Below, piece by piece: positions 32,395 to 44,006 of a stretch of 64,000 nucleotides of DNA. Numbering within the stretch: position 1 is the stretch's first letter; every line of letters begins with the position of its first letter. The DNA is taken from NCBI GenBank assembly GCA_037951105.1, contig JBAMJV010010538.1, positions 38,038 through 102,037 on the forward strand, written 5' to 3'. The notes under the pieces are model-generated. The model saw nothing but the letters and a program-made list of their open reading frames with translations, had not been told where the DNA came from and did not search any database. The DNA is from Echinarachnius parma. Its lineage: Eukaryota; Echinodermata; Echinoidea; Clypeasteroida; Echinarachniidae. Both the position numbers and the translations under genes were made by a program.

Positions 32395-32960
32395 GAAAGG
32401 TTTATCAACACATCACACAAGGGACAATGAGCTATATACTGCAGAGTATAGTGATATTATAACAGATTTATCGTCTTTTTAAACCCCAAAAAGGGTTTAA
32501 AAGAAAGAACTTGGTGGGTGGGTATGATTTATATAAAATGTACACATCACACAACATGCAAGAGTCTACTGAGTATATAGTGTAGCTAATTAGGATCGGT
32601 TGACAATGCTTGTGAAATATGACAGAATGATGTCTTCTTAATTATATAAAAGATACAAATTATGATGATCTAATTAAATTTAGTTGTATTTAAAGAGAAA
32701 ATGGGGATATGGTTTAAATACACATCAAACAGCAGACAAGGAACTAAAGAGTAGTGTAGCTAATTGAGATCGGTTGACAATGTACGTGAAATAATGATGT
32801 CTTCTTAATAATGTAAGGATTTTAAAAGATGAGCTAGTATTTAATTGAATAAAGAGGAAATAGGGAAAATGGTACATGTACACATCAAACGGCAGGCAAG
32901 GAACTACACAAAGTGTAGGGTAGCTCGATGATCGGTTGATAAATAATTCACTCATTTTAT
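32395..32960. repeat. Three- to four-copy diverged tandem repeat of about 165 bp
   Basis: GGATCGGTTGACAATG, ATGATGTCTTCTTAAT and CACATCAAACGGCAGGCAAG-like blocks recur. The clearest cores are near 32592, 32767 and 32930; a weaker unit precedes them. Confidence 0.8.
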
Positions 32961-33479
32961 AACTCACCGTAACTGCTGACTTTGTTGGCTTTCACTGTTC
33001 ACAAAATTGAAAATAAAAAATTCACTTAGAACAAAATTCAATATTTAGAGAAATCAAATGATTTAATTACTGAAAACTGATGACTATCTAGCTGTCAAAG
33101 TAAAACATGCCATTTGCGTTTCCATAAAGATGGTCAGGCACTACCTGTCGACCATAAAACATCTGTGTTATCATGAAATACGAGAAGAGTCAACAAAATC
33201 AATTACTAGATGATAATTCCACGTAATCAAGATCATAAATACATAAAATCATTTTATTTGCTTAGTGAATACTGAGAATATGACAGTTTAAATAAGTGGA
33301 GGGCGAGAAAAACAAACTCCTTGCCCGGATGTTTTGCGTTTTGATATTTTGCATGAATTCATTTTTAACCGAATTAAAACAAGAGTGCGTATCCATGCCG
33401 ACATGTAAACAACAGAACGACAGGAAGCCTGAAAGCCAGGAAAAGTGAACATCGATCATAATAAAGATGGAAAAATGGC

Positions 33480-33710
33480 AAGACACAATATAATGCAATT
33501 TAATCCAACCCTGGACTGCATATCAAACTCCCCATAGAGTTGAAATATAAATAAATGTATGAATCCTGTAATAAGTCAGGAGATAATGCAATTATGACTA
33601 CCACAAAATACAGTCTCTCTGATAGTAACCCCCTTGACTATGTGACACTGCATTTCCCACTGAGTTAATATACATGGTTCACTATGTTCCTACGGTGGAT
33701 GAGTTAATGC
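33480..33710. mobile_element. Probable TTAACCC-family relatives
   Basis: CTCCCCATAGAGTTGAAATA near 33527 and ACTGAGTTAATATACATGGT near 33659 resemble the ACCAGGTT subtype (CCATAGAGTTGACACAGG at 46217). Edges not resolved. Confidence 0.35.
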
Positions 33711-33992
33711 AAACTCCAACAAACGCAATTAGCGGAGGAGAACGGAGGCAACAAAAAAACGTGGTTATAAAGATCAATTGACCTTATAAATATTCTAACA
33801 TGCTGGATAACATTACAATCATCTCTGTCTGATGTGAAATCGCTGGACTGAAAAATACATCTATCAAGTGCTTTAATTCAGATGATACTGTACGTGGTGG
33901 TCGTGGTTAGGCGGGTACTTCATCAATTCCTACAAAATATACATTAATAACTCAGACTGAATGCTCTGAAGACAAGTTATGGCTGTATGGGG

Positions 33993-34122
33993 TTAATTCA
34001 TTTAAGACCTCATGTTTGATACTCGGTGTTATTCGATAAACGCATTCAATGCTAATAATATGCATTCTCCATAGACCCTAACCAGAGTATTTGGGAACCC
34101 ATCTGGATATCATGGGTTAAAT
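33993..34122 (-). mobile_element. TTAACCC mini-element, reversed copy
   Basis: TATGCATTCTCCATAGACCC, TAACCAGAGTATTTGGGAAC and ATCATGGGTTAA; reversed, this is the GGTCTATGGAGAATGCATA core. The outer arm is diverged. Confidence 0.6.
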
Positions 34123-34671
34123 GACAGTTTATTTAAAAAAGAAGTCTATGTTCACTGCCCTAATGAGCATGGGAGAGTAAAAGGCATACATTTTTTTATA
34201 TATATATCCAATAAAACAATTTATGCTTGAAATTGTGAATTATGTTAATGCCCGGACCGATAGCAAATCAAATCTACAATGTACTAGCGATGTATGAATG
34301 TGTACAACTGCACATCTTATTCTACATTCTGACGACAAACCATCGTAATTCGTAACAGCAATATCTCAGCATGTACGTCATGGTCTGAGTCAGAATACAT
34401 ACTTATTTATCAAGGCTAGATGAATGCTAGTAGAATTGCTGATGTTCTCTTTATACAAATCCCCCAAATCCTTCATCCCGTATCTATTTCTGTCATCTCT
34501 CTATCTCTATCTCTTTTAAACAGTTTCATCTTTATCTTTCTTCATCTCTCTTAACCTCTCTCTCTCTCTTTCTCACACTCTTTCTCTAACTGTATGTTCA
34601 TCTACTGCCCTATATGCTTCAACATTCGCATAAAATTAAATTCTTTATTCTTAATTCTGCACAGTAATTTT

Positions 34672-34751
34672 CACCCATTGCCTACCGAAACCTACATGGT
34701 GGTGTTTTTAACTCTATGGGGATCGCAACATCTAGTAGTGAGTAGGTTTAA
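34672..34751 (+). mobile_element. TTAACCC mini-element, ACCTGGTGGG subtype, diverged
   Basis: CACCCATTGCCTACCGAAAC, CTACATGGTGGTGTTTTTAA and CTCTATGGGGATCG follow the order of 23005-23085. Confidence 0.5.
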
Positions 34752-34759
34752 ATAGCTGA

Positions 34760-36650
34760 TATGTTGGTATTCTAGTGAATATATATTAACATCTTTCCTA
34801 GCCAAACTCCTCAATTAATTTAATTAATTGCATCATACTGCGATTAACAATTTTCTTTATTTCCCCAAAATCGCCTTAAAAAATTAACAAAATTGGCATG
34901 GAAAGGAGAAAAAAAAAAGATTGATTGCCAGGTATCTAATCAATCCAATCCACTAGACAAACAAGGATAAATAATTCATTTTTTTCTTCAAAAAATCTCC
35001 TTGAAAATTAACAAAATTGGCTTAAAAGGGGAAAAAGAAAAAGTTTGTCAGGCATGGATATTATCACTCCAGGCCACTAGACAAGCAAGATTGCTCAACC
35101 ACGCTGGATTTTTACAGATTATTTGCAAATATTTAGCCTCCTCATTTTCCAGCCCAATGGCGACCCAATGCGGCATATCTAATTGGCTAAATGGAGGGTG
35201 AAATATGAAAATGAAATTGAGTGCGCACACCACACACGCACGCAGTTTGCTTTACGACGATATTTCCCATTGTTTATATATAATATACATGGTTATGGGG
35301 GGGGTATCCGTGGCTTAATTTGCAGGCTCGAACGACCATTTAGAGCAGAGTAATTCATAATGATCCACTACAAAGTATCACAAGGGGTTGGATGGGTTTG
35401 GAGTGTACAGGGGGGCATTCAGTCGAGCATAACATACTGTTTGAACACACCCCGTAACAATGGTACGATACTTCATTACACGGATGGGTGGTGTGCCGCG
35501 GCCTAGGAGACACCGGGAAGCTGTCCCGCACGAGTGACTCACGAAAGCTCGTCCCATTCACGTGGACCCCCCTGACAAGATTTTCTATCAATGCGCGGCA
35601 ACACGCCAAGTTTGTCTGCATACTTCTACCTGCGATCATATGACGTAAACAATTATGCCATTTTATTTCTTTCTTGTCAGCTTTCTTGTGTGCATGTAGC
35701 CATTGTATTGATGTTCATTAAACAAAATCATGCCAAGTTTTTTATTCTACTATTGTACAAATTCCACGATATTAAAACCATGCCACGTTGTTCGTTTTTT
35801 ATTTTCCTAACAACTTCTTTTGTGAATATGCATGGGCTCAGTTGGTCTTGCAGGGGGTCTGTTTACCCACTATTGAACTCAAAGGGGTACAAGAAGACAC
35901 CCCTGGGGCCCTGACACACGCAGCGCCGCTCATCAATCGCGCCTTTTCATAGCTGCTCGCAAAATTTTTTTAAAAGTGAGAACAAATACATGACGCAATA
36001 TAGAAATTTGCAGCTAAACACATGCCATGGATTATGTTTGCTACATATTCAACTAGAAGGCCGACAAAGTCAGCATACCCACGCCTCCCATTAGCCCTGT
36101 TCTACCCCTTCGTCGGCCTCAACCCTGTTTTGCTTACCGCAGGCTAACCAGCGCGTTTTAGGCACGATTTGGTGAAAATGCCTAGGCCAGGGTGTAGGCC
36201 GCTTGCTTGCGGCGCGGCAGCCCCATGGCGAGGCAGTGTACAAAATTATTGACAACGAGAATATATCGTAAAAACACCTGAATCATCCAAAAATGTAAGT
36301 TTCCAAAGTGCACCCTACTTCCGATTGCTCGAAAATTTGAGATTTCAACAAAGTTCACTGCGAAAATGCGGCAAAAAATGACTTACGGAGGTTGAAATTG
36401 GTCGAGTTTCTCGATTCAAAACACGAACCGGATCTATAATCATCGCAAGCATCTCTTGTGTATACTTCACATGCATATTACGTGGTTCAATCAGCTGTTT
36501 GACCGCATTACATTTGGAAAAATAGTATATCCCTCCACCCTTGCAATAGCGAAGTTGCATTGCCCACAGCCAAACATCGCGCAAACTACGTGTACAAAAA
36601 TATGGCCCATGCGCGCACGCCATGTAACGCCGAATGACGATGCCTAATTA
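34760..36650. other. Mostly unique DNA, no supported gene
   Basis: Includes a near-duplicate pair (GAAAATTAACAAAATTGGC near 35000 and TTAACAAAATTGGCATGG near 34880), a GC-richer unique stretch at 35380-35600 and GC-rich DNA at 36060-36240. The - frames at 35355-35639 and 36345-36623 show no domain. Part of 35990-36650 may belong to the retroelement whose tail is at 36660-36905. Confidence 0.4.
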
Positions 36651-36659
36651 AATACATAC

Positions 36660-36905
36660 TCAAACTTCAAGGTTCCACAGAATTTGCAGGGGTCAACCAA
36701 TCATCACCAAAATCTAATCGATTCTTCCATGTCACTATCCAAACATTCCCTGAAAATTTGGTGCAAATCCGTTCACCCGTTCTCTAGTTATCTTGTACAC
36801 AAACAAACAAAAAAAAAAAAAAAAAAACAGACAAACAAACAAACATACGGAACCCTTTACATAACCCCCTGCCGATTTCATCGGCGTGGGTAATAATAAT
36901 AAATC
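36660..36905 (+). mobile_element. 3' end of a non-LTR-type retroelement or SINE
   Basis: AAATTTGGTGCAAATCCGTT and CACCCGTTCTCTAG, an A-rich/CAAACAAA stretch, the small hairpin GCCGATTTCATCGGC, then GGTAATAATAATAAATCG as a short-repeat tail. This arrangement is common at 3' ends of invertebrate non-LTR elements. The family was not identified. Confidence 0.55.
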
Positions 36906-37470
36906 GATCATCTATATGAAAAGATACTGTTTTGTTGTAAAAAAAAAAAAAGCAATATAATAACAGCGTTAACACCTTGTGATATACTTTTCTCACTCTG
37001 TATAGTTGGAATCTAGATCAGAACAAGTGCCAATATTATTCATAAAGAGCACATATTCAATAACTGAATATAATATTTCACCGACTTGCAGGAAAATTAC
37101 CCGATTCAAAAGTAAATCTCCAATACTAATTATTCTTTTAGACAGGTCTGCATATAGGAAAAAGGTATGATCTTTTCAAGTAAAATAAACATGTTGATCT
37201 AACCAATAATGTGCATACAATACATTTAGATATTTCTGTATATTTATATTGTAGGGAGAGTATTGATATACCAAATCGGGTCTAATTTGCTCCCATCTCA
37301 TGGAATATTCATAGCATTAACCCTTAATACACTATGTACCTCTTTAGAAAAAAAAATTGAACAATTTCATGCCCCAAATTTCCTTTAAAATATATATCCT
37401 TGTATTTATTCATCCCTTATAAAATTTCATAATCAATATCAAAATTGTATACTATTTATAAACAGGCTCA
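36906..37470. other. AT-rich spacer, nothing recognised
   Basis: Poly-A run at about 36938-36951; no gene or element ends. Confidence 0.4.
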
Positions 37471-37476
37471 ATCCAT

Positions 37477-37553
37477 TAACCCGTTCACGACAAACATGTA
37501 TTCTCCATAGACCCAAGCCCGGGTAGTTTCAGGACCAGTCCTGAACGGGTTAA
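37477..37553 (-). mobile_element. TTAACCC mini-element, compact 77-bp copy
   Basis: TTAACCCGTTCACGAC at the left and GTCCTGAACGGGTTAA at the right, with CTCCATAGACCCAAGCCCGG between. Clean TTAA at both ends makes this a good reference copy. Confidence 0.85.
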
Positions 37554-37829
37554 TATATATCCCTCTTTTCTTAAAAATATGTGAATTCATTGAGCTGGGC
37601 TGTACTAGATTCAGAAGGGGGAGTTTAAATTCAAACAAAACTATATTTAACAAAGTTGTATAAATTCTTAAATTCTTAAAATATTTTAATATATACATTG
37701 AGTTTGTTTGTACAAGCATTGAGAAGGGAGACTAAAAATCCAAACAAAACTGTATCAAAGTTGTATTTATTCAATTCATCTGTGTTTGTCCAGTGGACAT
37801 GTATATTCATACAACGAGAACTAAGTATC

Positions 37830-38210
37830 TGTGCTAGCCACGATGGCCATGCACAGTTTTGAGGGGAATTTTATTACCTCTGTAAACCTCTCACAAAAAT
37901 TAATTTGCCTTTTTCATCATCACGCACTACAAACACACGTACGGCGCAAACGGTGGCTTTTTATCGCCGCCCGCCCGCAGCTTATTCAAGATCGTCACAC
38001 TGTGAAACCAGAGTGTTGGCTCAATGATCGATGTCCATGCATTAAATTTTCAACAGGTAATGATCAATTGAGACAGCTAAAAAAGGATAGAAAATACAAA
38101 TTAGGCGGGGGCGGGGGGGGGGGGGGGGGGGGAGACACATATTTTTGTTTGAAGAGGAAGGAAGGGAAAAAGAGAGTGGGAGAGGATAGAGGCCTTATGG
38201 TGAGAGAATG
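37830..38210 (+). other. GC-richer unique stretch and a poly-G run
   Basis: 37930-37985 has GTACGGCGCAAACGG and GCCGCCCGCCCGCAG in otherwise AT-rich DNA; about 25 G near 38106-38131. The 126-codon open frame crosses the poly-G run and shows no domain. Confidence 0.4.
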
Positions 38211-38490
38211 AAACACAGAAAGAGAGCAGGGATTCAACAAATTTAATGGGAGTATTTACAATATTGAAATATATTTTAAAAACATATTCTTGTAATTTTG
38301 TTAGTACATCTAGACTACAGAGTTCTGCATACTATTCAAGACTATTTCCTTTTAGTTTCATATCTTTGCATTAATTCTCTACACACTCCAGCAGGAGTAT
38401 TGCACAGGACTAGTCCAGAGTGGGTAAACTTTTTTCTGGACCGTCTTTCTAAATTCACAACCTCCCTTGAAGTACAAGTACAGCTAGGCC

Positions 38491-38661
38491 GGGCCTCGTT
38501 ACAGAAAGAGTTGCACTCGATTGTAAAGTTGCACTTTTAATAATTGCATGTTAGAAAATATGCACATTTGAGCCAATCAGTCCAGATTTGTGCAGTTAGT
38601 CACACGATCCGACTTGCAACTTTACAATCGATTGCAACTCTTTCTGCTATGTACAGGGCCC
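38491..38661. mobile_element. MITE of the GGGCCCCGTTGC group
   Basis: GGGCCTCGTTACAGAAAGAG at the left; GATTGCAACTCTTTCTGCTA then ACAGGGCCC at the right. The centre TGAGCCAATCAGTCC matches the group. Confidence 0.75.
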
Positions 38662-39105
38662 TGATCTGCAGTCTAAGTCAGGTGCATTGATGTATGATAC
38701 ATGGAGGAGGACACTCTGCACCCTACATCGGGGCCTGATTAGCGGATTGTGTTACAAGTGTCGGCGGTTCGCAAATGACCGCATCACTTCTAGGGTTTCA
38801 AGTCACTCTATAATCAATGCAAAGCCAGCCCCAATTTCAGTGCATCAGCTTGGGCATGCAATACACAATTTACAATACTGAAGTACACCGGCTAGTACAT
38901 GACCCATGAATATTAAACCATACACGAGTCAAGTTGTGTACATTTTACGTCCGCCGCCGGGGCGCATTGATAAATGATCGCATGACAAATTGGAAGCAGC
39001 TACGGATTTGGGGGAGGAGAAGGGGGGAAGGGGGGTGCGTTCGGCTCGCGATTGTTCCGGGTTCATGTATCGTTGGGGTTTAACATCCATCTCTTGACGT
39101 CATGG

Positions 39106-39316
39106 CAGTGGCGTAGCGTGGTCAGACTTATTGGAGGTGAGGGGGGGGGGGGGGGCACACAAATAATTGGTGGGTAGTGGGCTCACCTTATGTTTATATT
39201 CATTTCCACAAAAGAAAATACACTTATTTTAAAATGTTTTTTAAAAACTATATTGTTGAAGGAGGGGGGAGGGAGCATGTGCGCCCTTGTGCCGCCCCCC
39301 TTTTGCTATGCCACCA
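39106..39316. mobile_element. hAT-type MITE with perfect 8-bp target duplication
   Basis: Starts CAGTGGCGTAGCGTGGTCAG and ends GCTATGCCACCA. CGTCATGG flanks both sides exactly (39098-39105, 39317-39324). G run at 39139-39155. Confidence 0.88.
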
Positions 39317-39697
39317 CGTCATGGTCCCGTAATGAATGGGCTGATGCCTTCCATCCCTCCGTGATGAAATGGAAACGGGAGAGCTCGGAATCGTCTGGAC
39401 CCATTTGGGTTTGATTTATGGCCCGTGGCGATACGATAACAATACATAGAGCCCACCCCGCCGGATCACTAAACGTAGATGGGCAGGGGAATGCGAGCTG
39501 GATGGGTATTAGAAAATTGATACTTCATTTCATTTCAGGATTTGATGTGATGTGTCATTTCATTTCTAGGATATTCATGCATGCATGCTCACATGTGGGC
39601 TGCTCTATTGAGGAGGATGTACAAATTGCAGCGATGTTCAAACATTCTTATTGTACACTGCAGACCTACATGTAGGTTACAACTGACTAAATGCTAT

Positions 39698-39799
39698 GAA
39701 CTCATTCAAGACTTGGTGTTTGGTATTTAACAATGCATTGTCCATAGTAGACCACGTACAGCCAGATCATCTTTTCAGAACCAGTCCTTAAAGGGTTAA
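39698..39799. mobile_element. TTAACCC mini-element, diverged
   Basis: ACTCATTCAAGACTTGG, GCATTGTCCATAGTAGACC, then CAGTCCTTAAAGGGTTAAG. It lies directly left of the word-repeat element at 39806. Confidence 0.55.
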
Positions 39800-39805
39800 G
39801 CATAC

Positions 39806-39987
39806 CAGGGCTTGCGCTTAGCGGTGGCCCGGGTGTCAAACGGGCCACCTGAAATTTCATTTGGCCACTAGAAATAAGCTATTGGCCACTAACTAATTTT
39901 GGTTCTACAACACACAAGTCTATGGTAAGAATATATTTGATGTGTAATTTTGGCCACCTGAAAAAAAAAAGTTAAGGGAAAGCCCTG
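39806..39987 (+). mobile_element. Word-repeat element, TGGCCAC type
   Basis: Starts CAGGGCTTGCGCTTAGCG and ends TTAAGGGAAAGCCCTG. The words GGCCACC and GGCCACT occur at least five times. The ends resemble those of the element at 30754; the interior sequence does not. Confidence 0.65.
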
Positions 39988-40715
39988 CATAATGAGCTGC
40001 TGTTTCATCAAAAGTAAAGAATCAAATGGGATGTGCGCATCACTTTATTACATAGTAGTACTAACATCCACACGAAGGCCTATAGTCATTTTGTTCTTTC
40101 TATGCATTATTCAAAGGTCTTTTTTTTTGGTCGGATATGAATGCTTTTTGCCAAACTCCATCTCAAAAGGACATTTTGGCTGGAACATATGCTCTTTGTT
40201 TGTAGATAACGACTTGCAATCAGCTACTATGCGGAATTGGAAATGGCCAGAAAGTGGGCCGTCCCATTCGCCTAATGGCCACTACGGTCATTTCCGATAG
40301 GATACATTACTGTGGTAGTAGCTTCCCCCATAAAATGCCTGGCCATTAACTCAAAGTAGGTGATGTACATGCATCTAACGCACTAGCTAGACCACCACAA
40401 GTCACATTAGCATATTTTTGTCAAAAATGACAAATTATTCAAACATATTGAAGAGTATTTTTATGTTGGCATAACAACCTTTTAAAGCATACGACCACTA
40501 AAAGTTACTACAAAAATGTATTATATATCTTTATACAATGATAAATTATTCGAACAAATTCAGAACAATTTATTGTAACATCCCTTTTAAGACCATGCAT
40601 TAGGCCCGTACCACCACAAGTCACTTAAGTCCTATTTGAACAAGGACAAATTAACCTAAGCCATTCAATTCTATTTTGATGATGGTATAACCATGGAAAT
40701 AGGAGTTTCTTTTCG

Positions 40716-40890
40716 GCCCATTCATGCACTGGTCCCTAACACACTCGGGGGATAGGGTCGATGGAGAATGCATTGCATGATACTGTATATACCAGAATTA
40801 AATTCTTGAATGAGTAAATTTCTATCCATGGCTAGGGTCTATGGAGAGTGCAATGCATTTGATATCAGAATGAAATCTAGCTTTGAAGGA
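40716..40890 (+). mobile_element. TTAACCC mini-element followed by a second partial copy
   Basis: ATTCATGCACTGGTCCCTAA, GGGTCGATGGAGAATGCATT and TTCTTGAATGAGTAA form the first copy (to about 40815). CTAGGGTCTATGGAGAGTGC near 40831 starts a partial second. Confidence 0.6.
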
Positions 40891-40899
40891 TTTAATACA

Positions 40900-41640
40900 T
40901 CCATGGGAAATCAAATTCCTGGAGAGCATCACAAAAATTCAAGCAGTGGGTTACAAAATACTCCAGCTAGGGAGAAATTCACTGCATTTTTAAAGCTACA
41001 GGAGCAAGATGAAGAAAGAGACAAAAGAGAATGGGGGGGGGGGGGGGGGGTCGGGAATTCCAGGCGCTTGGTTCATGATGCATTTTTTGATGCAGAGGTT
41101 TTAATCTGATGGGGCAAGAAGGGAATAGCTAGTGATCCCTTATCTTTCTGACTGACTATCAGTGGCTTAGAGAATGAGGAGATGATAGGGGGGGGGGGGC
41201 TGGGATGGGGTTCAGGGGGCACCACCCGCAGCCTCATGGGAATTCTTGACACCATTCCCCCATTTGTGTCAAACGTAAAAATAAAGAAATATGTACAACA
41301 CATTTAGGTCATAAGCTAAATCATCACCTAATGGGCAACCCCTGCCGCCCCCCCCCCCCCCCCCCCCCCCCACACAGGGTGATTTCTTATCTCTGATTAT
41401 CAGTAGCAAGGGCGATTGGCAATGGGGGGGGGGGGGGGGTGGTCAGCAGGGGGCTCTGCTCTCCTCCTTGTGTGTTTATCTTACCCCACTTTCTGCCTCC
41501 TGTGATAAAACCAAATTAAGAAATAGAGCACAAATAACATGGCTCCTTTTTGGCACACTAACCCCAACCTTTACCTGTACCTTAAACTTTATAATTAAAT
41601 GTATTCTTACCCTAACCCTTACCTAGACCACCTTGATAGG
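40900..41640. other. Poly-G/poly-C-rich spacer
   Basis: Runs near 41034-41051 (G), 41189-41200 (G), 41347-41370 (C) and 41425-41441 (G), with TATCAGTGGC and TATCAGTAGC nearby. These could be scrambled hAT-MITE pieces, but no target duplications were found. 41560-41630 has a few CCCTAACCC words. Confidence 0.4.
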
Positions 41641-41969
41641 CAGTGGTGTAGCTATGTGAGGCACAGGGGGAGGGGGGGGGGGGGTCTGTGCCCCCCCCCA
41701 GTAATTTTGACTTTTAAAACAAAACAAACATAGGGGAAATCTGTGTGCCCATTCAAGGGTCTTTGTGGCTTGATGGTTGAGCACCGGTCTAGCAATCCTG
41801 GTTAAATTCCCAGCGAAGCCTCTTTCTTTGGTGCTCATTTTCATTATATTTGATATATATCCTGGTTAGTTTCCTTTATGATTGAATTTTTAAAATAGAT
41901 TAATACATATGAAGTGCCCCTCTTATCATTTGTGTACCCCCGATTAGTTCTACCTCGCCTACGCCACTG
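41641..41969. mobile_element. hAT-type MITE carrying a tRNA-like insert
   Basis: CAGTGGTGTAGCTATGTGAG at the left, CGCCTACGCCACTG at the right. Flanks TTGATAGG and TTGGTGGG agree at 6 of 8. Longer than its relatives because of the extra segment from about 41755. Confidence 0.7.
41755..41830 (+). repeat. tRNA-like SINE head inside the hAT MITE
   Basis: TGTGGCTTGATGGTTGAGCA resembles an A box and GGTTAAATTCCCAG a B box. The spacing between the boxes is shorter than in a tRNA and no anticodon arm forms. Confidence 0.5.
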
Positions 41970-42240
41970 TTGGTGGGGTGCATTGTGTGTGTGTATTGGG
42001 TCAGATTGCATGATTAAAAACAACCCTAACCCTAACTCTAACCCCTAGCTCCAACTCGAACTTTACCCTAGAATCCAAACCCCCTTGGTGGGGGTGCCTG
42101 TGTGTGTGTGTGTATTGGGTCAGATTGCATGATTACAACAACCCTAACTCCAACCCTAACCCCAACCCTAACCCTAACTCAAACCCCTCTTGGTGGGGGT
42201 GGCTGTGTGTGTGTATTGGTCAGATTGCATGATTACAAAC
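41970..42240. repeat. Compound array of TTGGTGGGGG, TG-run and CCCTAA blocks
   Basis: Two full units and one partial, about 105-120 bp each: TTGGTGGGGGTG, (TG)n, TATTGGGTCAGATTGCATGA, then CCCTAACCCTAACT-like telomeric words. Starts at about 41970, 42085 and 42190. Confidence 0.85.
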
Positions 42241-42429
42241 AAATCTAGAGCAGATGTGAAGATAGGAGGACAGGAGAGAATCGAACAGAGCAGCTAGCTA
42301 GAAATAAAAGAGGGAACGAGCTAGGGTGGTGGGATCGAACTTAACAACAAAAATGGAGGGAGGATCAATTTTGTAAACAGAGCAGAGGACAGACTGGAGG
42401 GAGAACGGAGACATGATATTATATAAGGC

Positions 42430-42620
42430 ATTGTGCCAGGGTGTTTGTGTGTGTGTGTGTAAAATATGCGTGTATATAGGTGTGAGTGTGTGTTTGCATG
42501 TGTATGTGTGCGTGAGTGTGAATGTGTGTTTGTGTGTATGTGAGTGAGTGTGTGTATGTGGGTGCATAGCAGTGCATATGCGTGTGTGTGTGTGTATATG
42601 TGTGTGCATGCATAACGATG
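42430..42620. repeat. Impure TG-rich microsatellite
   Basis: Alternating TGTG, GTATG and GAGTG words; the His/Thr-rich frames on - are its translations. Confidence 0.9.
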
Positions 42621-42683
42621 AATGTTAATGTGTCTGTGAATGTAGTTCATGTCATAACATAGGCTCTAGGCATAACAATCGTG

Positions 42684-42775
42684 TTAACCCGTTCAGGAGC
42701 GGTCACGAAAAATACTCAGTCCTGGGTTTCTATTGTGAATTCACATTATAGCAACATCAGTCTCAAGTAGGTTAA
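42684..42775 (+). mobile_element. TTAACCC mini-element
   Basis: TTAACCCGTTCAGGAGCGGT at the left, CAGTCTCAAGTAGGTTAA at the right. A subtype piece (CTTGGGCTTGCGGATGGGG, GTCTATAAAGAATGCATAC) follows at 42800-42900. Confidence 0.75.
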
Positions 42776-43009
42776 ACTGTACGCAACCATTCCAACAAGC
42801 AATTCCGGTCTAGTCTCCAAGATACGGTACTTGGGCTTGCGGATGGGGTCTATAAAGAATGCATACATGTTTTACCAAAATAAGATCGTCTCCAATGTGT
42901 CATAAAAGAAGTTATAGCACACAAGCTATGAAAATAGAAAGCTTCGTGTCTCTCTCCTTTCTCCCCGTTATAAACGACTTGCATCATTGCATAAAGGCCG
43001 ATCTCTCCG

Positions 43010-43190
43010 CACAAAGGACGGGGGCATAAATTTCAGTGTTATCCGCTTAAGGGAGTCGTAATCTGCGATCCCTGGAGTCGTGATTGGGCAAGCGAGGAAG
43101 CAGGTTATTGGCGCTTAGCGGATTATCAGCTTGTAATCGGTTGATGCGGCAATTTGTAGCGGAGGAATGCAGCTTCAGACAGAGGAGAAG
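43010..43190. promoter_or_regulatory. Possible non-coding regulatory stretch
   Basis: Unique, balanced-composition DNA with several homeodomain-type cores (GTAATC, GGATTATCAG, TGTAATCGG) close together. Function is speculative. Confidence 0.2.
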
Positions 43191-43199
43191 CAAAACTCC

Positions 43200-44000
43200 A
43201 CGCACGCCTATCTTCCTCTTTTCATTATTCCTCTTCTGACAGAACTTCCCTTCCTCTATTATTCTTGCTACCTTTTATCTTGTTCATTTTATTTAAGACA
43301 TTGGCTAAAAATAAATTAATTGCATTAATTTGCAGTGACTAGAGAAACTCCAGACTGACTGACATAGATGGATTCATTCATTCATTTTTGATTTCATTCA
43401 TATAATGATTATTCTCTCTCCTTTTTTTTTCTTTCATTAATCTTTGCCTTCAAGACTTTAAGTGTGCCTGTATTTGCTCTTGTATCCTGTGTACAATGCA
43501 CTATGGGAGGGGCAGTTGTCTTTGACTTGGCACCGTTTCATACACAATTTGCACTTGACTAAAATACAAAGTACAATGCAGGGTCCCACAAGACTTTTTT
43601 TTGACCATTGTGCTAAGTTATTGCTCAGTGTGTGTACACGTCTTTCATAGAGTGCAACGTAAGAGATGATGAAAATGAATTATCAAATAAAAGAATAAAG
43701 GTTTTCAGATAAATAGAAAAGACATGAAAACAAGAAAAAATATTATGAATAGGAGACAGAGACTTCCAAATGCAAAGGAAAGTAAAACAATTAGAGAAAG
43801 AGAAAGATGATCCTGAACGTAAAAAGAATAAAGTCTATCAGAGATAGATAAAGAGTACCAAGGATCAAATAAAAGAGAATTAATTATTAATTGAAAAAAA
43901 GGAAAGCAAATATAACCTCTATTTAGCACTGTCAATATCATAAAGCATGAGTGCATCAATCAGACATATTGATTTTGACTGACAGCTTTGATAGGTTGTT
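43200..44000. other. AT-rich spacer, nothing recognised
   Basis: No gene or element ends; A-rich with GAAAGAGAAAG-like simple sequence. Confidence 0.4.
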
Positions 44001-44006
44001 ACATCT

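Noticed and set aside
35355-36623. Frames of 92-94 codons on - in GC-richer DNA
   Set aside because: No recognisable domain or exon signals; part of the region may be retroelement-derived.
37831-38211. 126-codon frame with Cys/His residues
   Set aside because: Runs into a poly-G tract, shows no domain, and has no splice support.
41030-41450. Additional hAT MITEs around TATCAGTGGC and TATCAGTAGC
   Set aside because: Poly-G/C runs and partial end motifs are present, but no paired ends or target duplications were found.
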